Part shown: positions 7,980 through 16,464 of the stretch, one piece after another | How the letters are laid out: every line of letters starts with the position of its first letter | How positions within the stretch are numbered: the first letter of the stretch is position 1 | Program-made: the position numbers and the translations under genes | Assembly (NCBI GenBank): GCA_008081175.1 | Contig: VMCW01000043.1 | Location: forward strand, 1-24,854 | Source of the DNA: Flavobacteriaceae bacterium | GTDB taxonomy: Bacteria; Bacteroidota; Bacteroidia; Flavobacteriales; Flavobacteriaceae | Reading direction: 5' to 3' | Length of the DNA stretch: 24,854 nucleotides | Notes under the pieces: generated by a model | Seen by the model: the letters and a program-made list of their open reading frames with translations, nothing else | What the model was told of the DNA's origin: nothing | Databases searched by the model: none

Positions 7980-8859
7980 AGAAAATGACGGTATAAGTTC
8001 TTTCCTTCCCACAGAAATTGAACCTGGATTTCAGGTTTTGAGAATTAAGAATGATAGTAGAGAAATTCAACGGAGAAAAAAAGAAGTGAATCAAGACGTG
8101 ATTCAGTTTCACTTTTGCCTCAAAGGAAACACCAATTTTACCTTTAATGAAGGAACCTACACGTTTCAAGTGAGGGAAGACCATTCCATGTTGCTCTACA
8201 ACCCACAAAAGCCTCTCCCTATAGATGTGGAGTTGAATCCAGATACTTGGATGGTGAGTGTATTGATCTCAATATCTAAATTTCATTCGCTTTTTTCTTC
8301 AGATGCCAACCACATCTCCTTTTTAAGTCCCGAAAATAGTTCGAAAAAATACTACGACAATATTCCTTTTTCATCTTCAATAGCTGTGGTTCTAAGTCAA
8401 ATTTTACAAGCTAAGGTTCACGACAGTATGAAATCACTTTATTTTAAGGGGAAAGTCTATGAGTTGTTGTGTTTGTACTTCAATAAAAGCGAAGATCCTT
8501 CCATTGAGCAATGTCCTTTTCTGGTAGATGAAGAAAATGTTCAGAAAATTAGAAAGGCAAAGGGGATTGTTTTAAGTCGTATGACTGATCCACCGTCACT
8601 AGAAGCACTTGCTGTTGAAATTGGATTGCCATTAAAAAAGCTTAAAGAAGGGTTTAAGCAAGTTTATGGCGATACTGTTTTTGCCTATCTTTTGGATCAT
8701 AAAATGGAAGAAGCCAGGAGAATGTTGGACTCTCAGAAATACAATGTAAATGAAGTAGGACTCAAATTGGGGTACAGTACAGCAAGTCATTTTATAGCTG
8801 CTTTCAAAAAGAAATACGGAACCACCCCCAAGAAATATTTAGGTTCAGTATCTTCGTAA
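7972..8859 (+). CDS. AraC-family transcriptional regulator, PchR-like, divergent from the heme operon
   Basis: This is a 295-residue regulator with an N-terminal ligand-sensing domain (about 1-180) and a C-terminal pair of helix-turn-helix motifs (about 190-292). The N-terminal stretch 'VIQFHFCLKGNTNF' and the C-terminal 'SLEALAVEIGLPLKKLKEGF', 'VFAYLLDHKMEEARRML' and 'LGYSTASHFIAAFKKKYG' resemble the PchR/YbtA type of AraC regulators, which in proteobacteria respond to iron-siderophore complexes. It is divergent from hemA and lies 10 bases upstream of the hemH ATG, so it is well placed to control both heme operons. That the signal is iron, heme or a porphyrin is inference; neither the ligand nor the sign of regulation can be read from the sequence. 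Confidence 0.9.
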   Translation: MIIENDGISSFLPTEIEPGFQVLRIKNDSREIQRRKKEVNQDVIQFHFCLKGNTNFTFNEGTYTFQVREDHSMLLYNPQKPLPIDVELNPDTWMVSVLISISKFHSLFSSDANHISFLSPENSSKKYYDNIPFSSSIAVVLSQILQAKVHDSMKSLYFKGKVYELLCLYFNKSEDPSIEQCPFLVDEENVQKIRKAKGIVLSRMTDPPSLEALAVEIGLPLKKLKEGFKQVYGDTVFAYLLDHKMEEARRMLDSQKYNVNEVGLKLGYSTASHFIAAFKKKYGTTPKKYLGSVSS

Positions 8860-8869
8860 AAAATTGAAG

Positions 8870-9898
8870 ATGAAAGGAGTTTTACTTGTCAATCTGGGTT
8901 CTCCAGATAGTACAGATACAAATGATGTTCGGGATTACTTAGATGAATTTTTAATGGACGAAAGGGTTATTGATTTACCCAAATGGTTTCGTACTTTCTT
9001 GGTGAAAGGGATCATTTTAAAAACCCGTCCAAAAAAGTCAGCCAAGGCTTATAGAAAAATTTGGTGGGAAGAGGGTTCTCCGCTCATCGTCCTCTCCGAG
9101 CGCTTACAGGAAAAGGTTCAAAAAAAAGTAAGTGTTCCTGTTGCTTTAGCTATGCGATATGGCAATCCCTCTATTAAAAAAGGGTTGCAAGTTTTAAAAG
9201 CTCAAGGAGTAAAAGAGGTGCTCTTGGTTCCCCTCTACCCTCAGTTTGCGATGGCTACAACAGAAACCATTTTGGTTTTAGCAGAACAGCTTCAAAAAGA
9301 GCATTTCCCAGAAATGGAATTGACCTCCTTACCTCCCTTTTACAATCATCCCGACTACATTCGTGTATTGGCAAATTCCATACAGGAGGAACTTCAAGGA
9401 AAAAACTGGGAACATTTGCTTTTTTCTTATCACGGGGTACCAGAGCGTCACATTCGCAAGTCTGATGTAACCAAGTCACATTGTAAGATGGATGGCAAAT
9501 GTTGTTTCACTGATTCTCCAGCGCATGCTTACTGTTACCGTCACCAATGTGAAATGACTACACAAAAAGTAGCAGACTATTTGGAACTCAAAGAGGGAAG
9601 CTATTCCAGTAGTTTTCAATCACGCGTGTCCATTTTAGGTTCATGGTTAAAGCCCTACACGGATAAAACTGTAGAAGATTTTGCCAAGAAGGGAACTCAA
9701 GAACTAGCCATTGCTACTCCAGCATTTGTGTCAGATTGCTTAGAAACATTAGAAGAGATCGGAATGGAAGCAGCAGAGGATTTTGAAGATAATGGAGGAA
9801 AAAAACTACATGTAATCCCTTGTATTAATGATCGTGAAGATTGGGTCAATGTTCTGAGTAGATGGATCGATGAATGGGCCCATAAGGAAGCGGGTTAA
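8870..9898 (+). CDS. hemH: Ferrochelatase
   Basis: Ferrochelatase inserts Fe2+ into protoporphyrin IX to make protoheme. I place the start at the ATG at 8870, giving 342 residues beginning 'MKGVLLVNLGSPDS', the usual family N-terminus; an upstream in-frame TTG at 8864 would add two residues. Visible features are 'WWEEGSPL' (65-72), 'LFSYHGVPERHIRK' (184-197) with the metal-binding H188, and a cysteine-rich insert with C205, C211, C212, C222 and C227 (including 'CYRHQC'). In other ferrochelatases cysteines in this region are linked to a [2Fe-2S] cluster. The C-terminal 'ATPAFVSDCLETLEEI' is also typical. It lies 10 bases after the AraC gene, and its TAA overlaps the MATE ATG by one base. Confidence 0.97.
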   Translation: MKGVLLVNLGSPDSTDTNDVRDYLDEFLMDERVIDLPKWFRTFLVKGIILKTRPKKSAKAYRKIWWEEGSPLIVLSERLQEKVQKKVSVPVALAMRYGNPSIKKGLQVLKAQGVKEVLLVPLYPQFAMATTETILVLAEQLQKEHFPEMELTSLPPFYNHPDYIRVLANSIQEELQGKNWEHLLFSYHGVPERHIRKSDVTKSHCKMDGKCCFTDSPAHAYCYRHQCEMTTQKVADYLELKEGSYSSSFQSRVSILGSWLKPYTDKTVEDFAKKGTQELAIATPAFVSDCLETLEEIGMEAAEDFEDNGGKKLHVIPCINDREDWVNVLSRWIDEWAHKEAG

Positions 9899-11238
9899 TG
9901 AAAAAAAATTCAACAGAACTTCTAGGTACCCTTCCCATTTCTAAGTTATTATTACAACAGGCCATACCTGCCTCAATAGGGATTTTGGTAATGTCTTTAA
10001 ATATTTTAATAGACACTATTTTTGTTGGACGATGGATTGGTTCAAATGCCATCGCAGCGATCAATGTAGTCTTGCCAGTATCTTTTTTTATTGCAGCATT
10101 GGGGATGTCCATAGGTGTTGGAGGAGCCTCTGTTATATCAAGAAGTTTAGGAGAAAAAAATCTTTTTAAAGCCTCACATACATTTGCAAATCAAATAACA
10201 TTGACCCTTATAATTACAGTTTTGGTCGTGATTTTGGGTTTGCTATTTGTAGATGCTATCCTACCCGTTTTTGGAGGTAAGGGGGCTTTGTTTTCTTATG
10301 CGAAAACCTATTATCTCATTGTTATGTATGGGGTTCCTGTACTTGCTTTTTGTATGATGGCAAACAACAGTATAAGAGCAGAGGGGAAACCTAAAATAGC
10401 TATGTATGCAATGCTACTCCCTTCGGTTTCCAATTTGACCCTTGATTATTTATTCATCAATATTTTTGATTGGGGTATGATGGGAGCTGCTTGGGCTACA
10501 ACACTATCTTATGGGGTGTGTGCTACTTATATATTATATTTTTTTCTCTCTGGAAAGTCTGTCTTAAGGCCTCAATTAGGAGCGTTTGTGTTGCAATTGG
10601 ATTTAGTAAAAGAAATTGGATCTTTGGGTTCAGTTACACTTGTTCGCCAAGCAATGGTTAGTATTACGGTTCTTTTGGTAAATAACATTCTGTTTTCTTT
10701 TGGTGGAGAATCTTCGATAACCGTCTATGCGATATTGAGTCGAATGCTAATGTTTGCAACGTTTCCCATTTTTGGAATAACACAGGGATTTTTACCGATT
10801 GCGGGTTACAATTATGGGGCAAAAAATTGGAAGCGTGTTCGCAAAACAATCAATACTTCCATACTATATGCCAGTGCTTTAGCAACATCAGTATTTGTAC
10901 TTATTGTGATTTTTTCGGAATCGATACCTCAAATTTTTTCAGACGATATACGGGTTTCCCAACAAACTCCTCAAGCCTTGCGTTATGTTTTTATGGCATT
11001 ACCTATTATTGGAGTACAACTTATTGGAGCTGCATATTTTCAAGCAATAGGAAAAGCAAAGCCCGCTTTATTACTTACCTTGAGTAGGCAAGGGCTGTTC
11101 TTTATACCTCTCTTGTATATCTTAACCCCAATTTATGGGGTGGTGGGTGTATGGATAAGCTTTCCTATTGCAGATGTACTTTCTACATTGGTAACTGTTT
11201 TCTTTTTAAACAAAGCCATTCGAAAAGAATTGTTATAG
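9898..11238 (+). CDS. MATE-family multidrug/metabolite efflux transporter
   Basis: This is a 446-residue inner-membrane protein with about 12 hydrophobic helices in two related halves, of the MATE (multidrug and toxic compound extrusion) family. The N-terminal block 'IDTIFVGRWIGSNAIAA' (38-54) and the second-half block 'GITQGFLPIAGYNYGAKNW' are characteristic. MATE proteins exchange Na+ or H+ for organic, usually cationic, compounds. The start codon shares one base with the hemH stop (TAATG), so translation is probably coupled to ferrochelatase. Export of a porphyrin or heme-related compound would fit this place, but that is inference, and the substrate is unknown. Confidence 0.9.
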   Translation: MKKNSTELLGTLPISKLLLQQAIPASIGILVMSLNILIDTIFVGRWIGSNAIAAINVVLPVSFFIAALGMSIGVGGASVISRSLGEKNLFKASHTFANQITLTLIITVLVVILGLLFVDAILPVFGGKGALFSYAKTYYLIVMYGVPVLAFCMMANNSIRAEGKPKIAMYAMLLPSVSNLTLDYLFINIFDWGMMGAAWATTLSYGVCATYILYFFLSGKSVLRPQLGAFVLQLDLVKEIGSLGSVTLVRQAMVSITVLLVNNILFSFGGESSITVYAILSRMLMFATFPIFGITQGFLPIAGYNYGAKNWKRVRKTINTSILYASALATSVFVLIVIFSESIPQIFSDDIRVSQQTPQALRYVFMALPIIGVQLIGAAYFQAIGKAKPALLLTLSRQGLFFIPLLYILTPIYGVVGVWISFPIADVLSTLVTVFFLNKAIRKELL

Positions 11239-11314
11239 AAGGTTTTTCTGTTCCCGGGGTATAATAGGATTAAATTTTATATTTTTATTCTTCACATAGA
11301 AAAAAGCAATAATT

Positions 11315-14300
11315 ATGAATACAAGCCACCATAAATTTAAATTTTTAGCCACAGCAATAGTGCTGTTATTTTTCGTTTTTCAGCCCCTTGATGCACAATC
11401 TAGAAGACGGTCTAATAAAAATACAGTTCACTATCCAGAAAGCACCTATGCATCTTTAGAATACCGTTCTATAGGACCCTTTAGAGGGGGGCGTTCTGCT
11501 GCGGTAACCGGAGTTCCTGGAAAACCTAATTTATTTTATTTTGGAGCAACCGGTGGAGGAGTTTGGAAGACAGAAGATGGAGGTCAAACCTATGAAAACA
11601 TTTCAGACGGATTTTTTGGTGGAAGTATTGGTTCCGTAGCCGTAGCTCCAAGCGATTCCAATGTTCTTTATGTTGGAGGAGGTGAAGTTACTGTACGTGG
11701 AAATGTTTCTTCTGGTTATGGAATATGGAAAAGTGTAGATGCAGGAAAAACATGGACTTTTTCCGGTTTGCCAAAATCACGTCACGTTCCCAGAATTGTG
11801 ATACATCCAAATGACCCTAACGTAGTCTATGCTGCTGTGTTAGGTAATATTTATAAGCCTACTTCAGAACGAGGGGTATATAAAAGCACTGATGGTGGAG
11901 CGACTTGGAAAAAAGTATTGTTTTCCAACGAGCATGCAGGTGCAGTAGAATTGGTTATAGACCCTTCTAATCCTAGAACACTCTATGCAGCAACATGGCG
12001 AGTAAATAGAACACCTTACAGTTTAAACAGCGGAGGAGAGGGATCTGCACTATGGAAGAGTACCGATGAAGGCGAACACTGGACTGAAATAAGTCAAAAT
12101 GAAGGCTTTGCTGCGGGAACATTAGGGATTATTGGTGTAACAGTTTCCCCAGTAAACCCAGAAAGAGTGTGGGCTATTGTTGAAAATAAAGAAAAGGGTG
12201 GTGTTTACCGTTCTGAAGATGGAGGAACTACCTGGAGTCATATAAACGACAGTAGAGCACTTCGCCAGCGTGCATGGTACTACTCAAAAATCTATGCAGA
12301 TACTCAAGATGAGGACATAGTTTATGTCATGAACGTGTCTTATCACAAATCAAAAGATGGAGGAAAAACATTCGAAAGAAACAATGCACCTCACGGTGAT
12401 CACCACGACTTGTGGATAGCGCCTGAAGATCATAACCGTATGATTATTGCTGACGATGGTGGTGCTCAAATCTCATATAATGGTGGCGAAACATGGAGTA
12501 CCTACTACAACCAGCCCACCGCACAGTTTTACAGGGTTACTACAGACAATTCTTTTCCTTACAGAATCTACGTTGCTCAACAAGACAATTCTACTTTAAG
12601 AGTAAGACACCGCTCATCAGGGAGAGGAATAGGGGAAGCAGACTGGGAACCAACTGCTGGGGGAGAGTCCGCCCACATTGCTGTAGATCCTCTGGATAAC
12701 GACATCGTTTATGGTGGAAGTTATGGTGGATTTTTAACCCGAGTAAATCACAAAAACAATACGGTAAGAGGAATAAATGTTTGGCCAGACAATCCTATGG
12801 GCTATGGAGCTGAAGGAATGAAGTATCGTTTTCAGTGGAACTTCCCAATTCATTTTAGCAAGTACAACCCAAAGAAACTTTATACCTTTTCAAACCACGT
12901 TCACGTGTCCGAAGACGAAGGGCAAAGTTGGAAAATCATTAGTCCAGATTTAACACGTAACGATCCAGAGAAACTAAAATCTTCTGGAGGACCTATTACG
13001 CAAGACAATACTGGTGTTGAGTACTATTGTACAATATTTGCAGCAAATGAATCTCCCCTTAAAGAAGGATTGATGTGGGTAGGGAGTGATGATGGACTAC
13101 TCCACCTGACTCAAAATGGAGGCGAGACTTGGGAAAATGTTACTCCTGCTTCTATGCCCAAATGGTTGATGATAAACAGTATTGAGCCCTCTCCTTTTGA
13201 CCCTGCTGTTTGTTATGTAGCTGGAACACTCTATAAAACAGGTGACTTTACACCTTATTTATACAAAACAACAGACTACGGAAAAACATGGAGTTTGATT
13301 ACGGAGGGAATTCCCAATGAACACTTTACCCGGGTGCTGCGTGCTGATCCTGGTAAAAAAGGACTGCTTTATGCCGGTACAGAAACAGGGATGTATATTT
13401 CCCATGACGATGGTGCTTCTTGGCATCCCTTTCAAATGAATTTGCCTATCGTTCCAATTACTGATCTTACAATAAAAGAAAACAGTTTGATAGTAGCTAC
13501 ACAAGGGCGTAGTCTTTGGATGATAGATGATTTAACGGTTTTACATCAGGTGGATCAAAATACTGCAAACCAACCGATGAAATTATTTAAGCCAAAAGAC
13601 AGTTACCGAACACAAGGCTCGGGAGGAAGAAGCTCTTTAACTGAAGGTACTAACTTGCCCAATGGTGTGATTGTTCATTTTAACATTAAGGACTTTGACG
13701 CTTCAAAAGATACCGCTGCACTCCACTTTAAAGAGACAGATGGAACCCTGATCAAATCATTCAGTACTTCAGATAAAAAGAATCCTCTCAAGGTTAAAGC
13801 AGGAGGAAATCAATTTGTTTGGAATACCCGATATGAGGGAGCTGAAACTCTAGACGGTATGATTTTTTGGTCTGCCTCTTTTTCAGGAGCAAAAGCAGTT
13901 CCGGGAACGTATAAAGTGGTCTTGGAGAAAAATGGAACCACTCAAGAACAGGATTTCGATATTTTACCGGACCCTACTGCAGAAGCTACTGTAGCACAGA
14001 TGAAACTTCAGTTTGATTTTGTCAATAAGGTAAACGCTACTGTTGATGCTGCCCATAAGGCGATAAAAAACATACGTAGCGTAAGAAAAAAACTGGATGA
14101 TTTTGAGTCAAATTACAAGGATAACAAAACGGTTCAGCCACTTATTGATCAGGCAAAAGAACTAAAAACTGCATTGACAGATATCGAAAAGGCTTTGTAC
14201 CAAACCCAAAATAGAAGTAATCAGGATCCGCTGAACTTTCCAATACGGTTGACCAATAAGCTGGGGAATCTCAATCGTTTGACCACTATAAGTGATTTTC

Positions 14301-14452
14301 CACCTACTGATCAAGACGAGGTAGTAAGAAAAGAGCTTACAGAACAAGTCGAAGGTCATCTAGAGGAGTACAACAGATTGATGTCTGAAGATTTAGAAAC
14401 TTTTAACAAGGCTTTTGCTGATTTAAATTTAGATTATTTAACACTAAACTAA
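11315..14452 (+). CDS. Secreted Asp-box (BNR / VPS10-like beta-propeller) protein
   Basis: This is a 1045-residue exported protein with a signal peptide (hydrophobic core about 9-22, likely cut near 'LDAQS' at 25-29). Residues about 50-740 carry at least eleven Asp-box/BNR-type turns, at roughly 86, 140, 190, 248, 299, 345, 388, 532, 599, 651 and 696 (for example 'KSTDGGATW' and 'RSEDGGTTW'), the mark of sialidase- or VPS10/sortilin-like beta-propellers, here perhaps two. Residues about 780-885 look like a beta-rich domain and about 895-1040 are helical. Such proteins are often labelled glycosyl hydrolase, but I see no sialidase arginine triad or FRIP motif, so a binding or scaffolding role is equally possible. 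No type IX secretion C-terminal domain is evident. The HemJ gene starts 6 bases downstream. Confidence 0.88.
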   Translation: MNTSHHKFKFLATAIVLLFFVFQPLDAQSRRRSNKNTVHYPESTYASLEYRSIGPFRGGRSAAVTGVPGKPNLFYFGATGGGVWKTEDGGQTYENISDGFFGGSIGSVAVAPSDSNVLYVGGGEVTVRGNVSSGYGIWKSVDAGKTWTFSGLPKSRHVPRIVIHPNDPNVVYAAVLGNIYKPTSERGVYKSTDGGATWKKVLFSNEHAGAVELVIDPSNPRTLYAATWRVNRTPYSLNSGGEGSALWKSTDEGEHWTEISQNEGFAAGTLGIIGVTVSPVNPERVWAIVENKEKGGVYRSEDGGTTWSHINDSRALRQRAWYYSKIYADTQDEDIVYVMNVSYHKSKDGGKTFERNNAPHGDHHDLWIAPEDHNRMIIADDGGAQISYNGGETWSTYYNQPTAQFYRVTTDNSFPYRIYVAQQDNSTLRVRHRSSGRGIGEADWEPTAGGESAHIAVDPLDNDIVYGGSYGGFLTRVNHKNNTVRGINVWPDNPMGYGAEGMKYRFQWNFPIHFSKYNPKKLYTFSNHVHVSEDEGQSWKIISPDLTRNDPEKLKSSGGPITQDNTGVEYYCTIFAANESPLKEGLMWVGSDDGLLHLTQNGGETWENVTPASMPKWLMINSIEPSPFDPAVCYVAGTLYKTGDFTPYLYKTTDYGKTWSLITEGIPNEHFTRVLRADPGKKGLLYAGTETGMYISHDDGASWHPFQMNLPIVPITDLTIKENSLIVATQGRSLWMIDDLTVLHQVDQNTANQPMKLFKPKDSYRTQGSGGRSSLTEGTNLPNGVIVHFNIKDFDASKDTAALHFKETDGTLIKSFSTSDKKNPLKVKAGGNQFVWNTRYEGAETLDGMIFWSASFSGAKAVPGTYKVVLEKNGTTQEQDFDILPDPTAEATVAQMKLQFDFVNKVNATVDAAHKAIKNIRSVRKKLDDFESNYKDNKTVQPLIDQAKELKTALTDIEKALYQTQNRSNQDPLNFPIRLTNKLGNLNRLTTISDFPPTDQDEVVRKELTEQVEGHLEEYNRLMSEDLETFNKAFADLNLDYLTLN

Positions 14453-14458
14453 AACCCA

Positions 14459-14992
14459 TTGTATTACAACTACATCAAGGCGTTGCATCTTATTTTTGTA
14501 ATCACTTGGTTTGCTGGTTTGTTTTATCTCCCTAGGCTTTTTATTTATCATATAGAAGCGGTAAAAAAAACACAACAGGAAGCTTCTGTTTTGATACCAC
14601 AGTTTAAATTAATGAGCAAAAGGCTTTGGTACATTATTACCTGGCCTTCTGCTGTACTAGCTATTGTATTTGCAATTTGGTTGTTGATTCTAATGCCCTC
14701 CTGGCTTCTACAAGGATGGATGCATTTAAAACTATCATTTGTTTTGCTTTTGGTTGGCTATCACCTCAAGACCCATCAAATTTTTTTGAAATTTCAAAAA
14801 GATCAAATCACCTATAGCAGTATGTTCATGAGAATATGGAATGAAGGAGCTACATTATTGCTTTTTGCTATTGTCTTTATAGTAATTTTAAAAAATAGTC
14901 TCCATTGGCTGGTGGGACTTTCAGGCTTTATAGGACTTGCTGTAGTTTTGTTTCTAGGAATCCGTTTATATAAAAAAACAAGAAAGGATTAA
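14459..14992 (+). CDS. hemJ: HemJ/CopD-family membrane protein, putative protoporphyrinogen IX oxidase
   Basis: This is a 177-residue integral membrane protein with four or five hydrophobic helices, of the HemJ (UPF0093) family. HemJ proteins oxidise protoporphyrinogen IX to protoporphyrin IX in bacteria that lack HemG or HemY. The start is TTG at 14459, which gives the family-typical N-terminus 'MYYNYIKALHLIFVITWFAG'. Visible conserved features are the N-terminal histidine H10 (the heme b ligand in studied members), 'LPRLFIYHIEA' (24-34) and the lysine in 'WMHLKLSF' (87-94). It would fill the one step otherwise missing between HemF and HemH in this window, and no other protoporphyrinogen oxidase is seen here. 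The next gene starts within its stop codon (TAATG). Function is assigned by family. Confidence 0.82.
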   Translation: MYYNYIKALHLIFVITWFAGLFYLPRLFIYHIEAVKKTQQEASVLIPQFKLMSKRLWYIITWPSAVLAIVFAIWLLILMPSWLLQGWMHLKLSFVLLLVGYHLKTHQIFLKFQKDQITYSSMFMRIWNEGATLLLFAIVFIVILKNSLHWLVGLSGFIGLAVVLFLGIRLYKKTRKD

Positions 14993-16464
14993 TGATCAAT
15001 TGGGTTAAATTTCCAGAGCGAATCTCGTTTAGAATGAGATTATTTATGGTGATGATCGGTATGCTTGCTATAGCAGGTTTATTGATCCTTGGAACAACAA
15101 CCATTCAATACGAATCCCAAAGAGAAAACTATCATTTGGGACGATTGGCAAGAAAAGAAATTCAAATTGTTCGCCATATAAGCTATCTTACTTCAAAACA
15201 CAATTTGGTCAATCAGCCTGTAGAAGTATGGGAACAGTTCAGTTCTGATTTTGAAAAAATCAATTCTATTCACAATGTTCAATATTCTTTATTCACCCTA
15301 GAGGGCAATCCAATTTTTATCTATCACTCACCTCTGGAGGTTGTAGCGAATAATTACATGCTCAACAACAGTTTACTGCAAAAGATTAAAGAGACAAATC
15401 AGGGGAGTTATATTGAGCACTACCGCTCTGAAATTGATAATTTTCACGCTTCTTATCAGATTCTAAAAGACGATTTAAACAGGCCTTATGCCATCTTGTT
15501 TTTTCCTTATTTTGAAGATGTTTCGTTTTCAGAAAATGAGCTAAACACATTCATTCAAAATCTTTATCAGATTTATGTTTTACTTCTTATAGGAGTTATT
15601 TTCATCGCTTATTTCTTATCTCGATTTGTGACCCGCTCACTTGACACCATTAAAGTGCGAATGGGCGAAATGCGACTTGAGAAAAAAAACGAGAAAATTC
15701 ATTTAAAAAATGCAACTAGAGAAATAGATAGCTTGGTAAAGTCCTATAATAAAATGGTTGATGATTTAGAAGAAAGTGCAACTAAATTAGCCAAAACAGA
15801 ACGACAACAAGCCTGGCAAGAAATGGCACGTCAAGTGGCACACGAGATCAAAAATCCGCTTACCCCAATGCGATTGACAATCCAAAGTTTTCAACATCAA
15901 TACGATCCAAACGATCCCGAAAACAAAAAAAAGCTGAACGATTTTTCTTCCTTGTTGATTCAGCAAATCGATACAATGAGTGAGGTGGCAGAAGCTTTTT
16001 CAAATTTCGCCACTTTACCAAAACCAAAAATGCAAACATGCGATTTGGTAGAACTTACACGTATGGCATTAAATATTTTTGATCAAGAACACATTGTGTT
16101 TTCATCAGATCAAGCTCACATTTACCACAAACTTGATCGAACACAGTGGACACGAGTCATTACCAATCTGGTACAAAATGCTTTACAGTCTGTTCCTAAA
16201 GGTAAAATACCTCATATTGGAGTTCAATTGACTACAGAACCCGATAAAACTTTTTTGTCTATTATGGATAACGGAAACGGAATACCTCCCGAGATAAAAG
16301 GGAAAGTATTTGAGCCTAAGTTTACTACAAAGACTTCAGGTATGGGGTTAGGACTGGGGATTGTAAAAAACATCATAGAATCGCACAAGGGTAGAATAGG
16401 TTATGTTTCTACTCTGAAAAAAGGAACCACGTTTACAATTACATTACCTCGAGAAGAAAATTAA
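14992..16464 (+). CDS. Membrane sensor histidine kinase, NtrY-like, orphan in this window
   Basis: This is a 490-residue kinase. TM1 (about 14-36) and TM2 (about 191-212) flank an extracytoplasmic sensor region of about 155 residues. A HAMP-like linker follows (213-265), then a HisKA domain with the phospho-acceptor H284 in 'HEIKNPLTPMRL' and a HATPase domain with the N box 'NLVQNALQS' (N396), G1 'DNGNGIP' (426-432) and G2 'GMGLGLG' (450-456). The H-box sequence is of the NtrY/PAS-kinase type. No response regulator lies in the window, so its partner is encoded elsewhere. It overlaps the HemJ gene by one base, and its stop overlaps the stop of the converging plsC gene by three bases within a TTAA. 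Confidence 0.93.
   Translation: MINWVKFPERISFRMRLFMVMIGMLAIAGLLILGTTTIQYESQRENYHLGRLARKEIQIVRHISYLTSKHNLVNQPVEVWEQFSSDFEKINSIHNVQYSLFTLEGNPIFIYHSPLEVVANNYMLNNSLLQKIKETNQGSYIEHYRSEIDNFHASYQILKDDLNRPYAILFFPYFEDVSFSENELNTFIQNLYQIYVLLLIGVIFIAYFLSRFVTRSLDTIKVRMGEMRLEKKNEKIHLKNATREIDSLVKSYNKMVDDLEESATKLAKTERQQAWQEMARQVAHEIKNPLTPMRLTIQSFQHQYDPNDPENKKKLNDFSSLLIQQIDTMSEVAEAFSNFATLPKPKMQTCDLVELTRMALNIFDQEHIVFSSDQAHIYHKLDRTQWTRVITNLVQNALQSVPKGKIPHIGVQLTTEPDKTFLSIMDNGNGIPPEIKGKVFEPKFTTKTSGMGLGLGIVKNIIESHKGRIGYVSTLKKGTTFTITLPREEN

Noticed and set aside
7858..8208. Minus-strand 116-codon frame antisense to the AraC gene start and the divergent promoter
   Set aside because: It overlaps a well-supported gene and promoter region, reads as a low-complexity basic sequence and has no recognisable domain.
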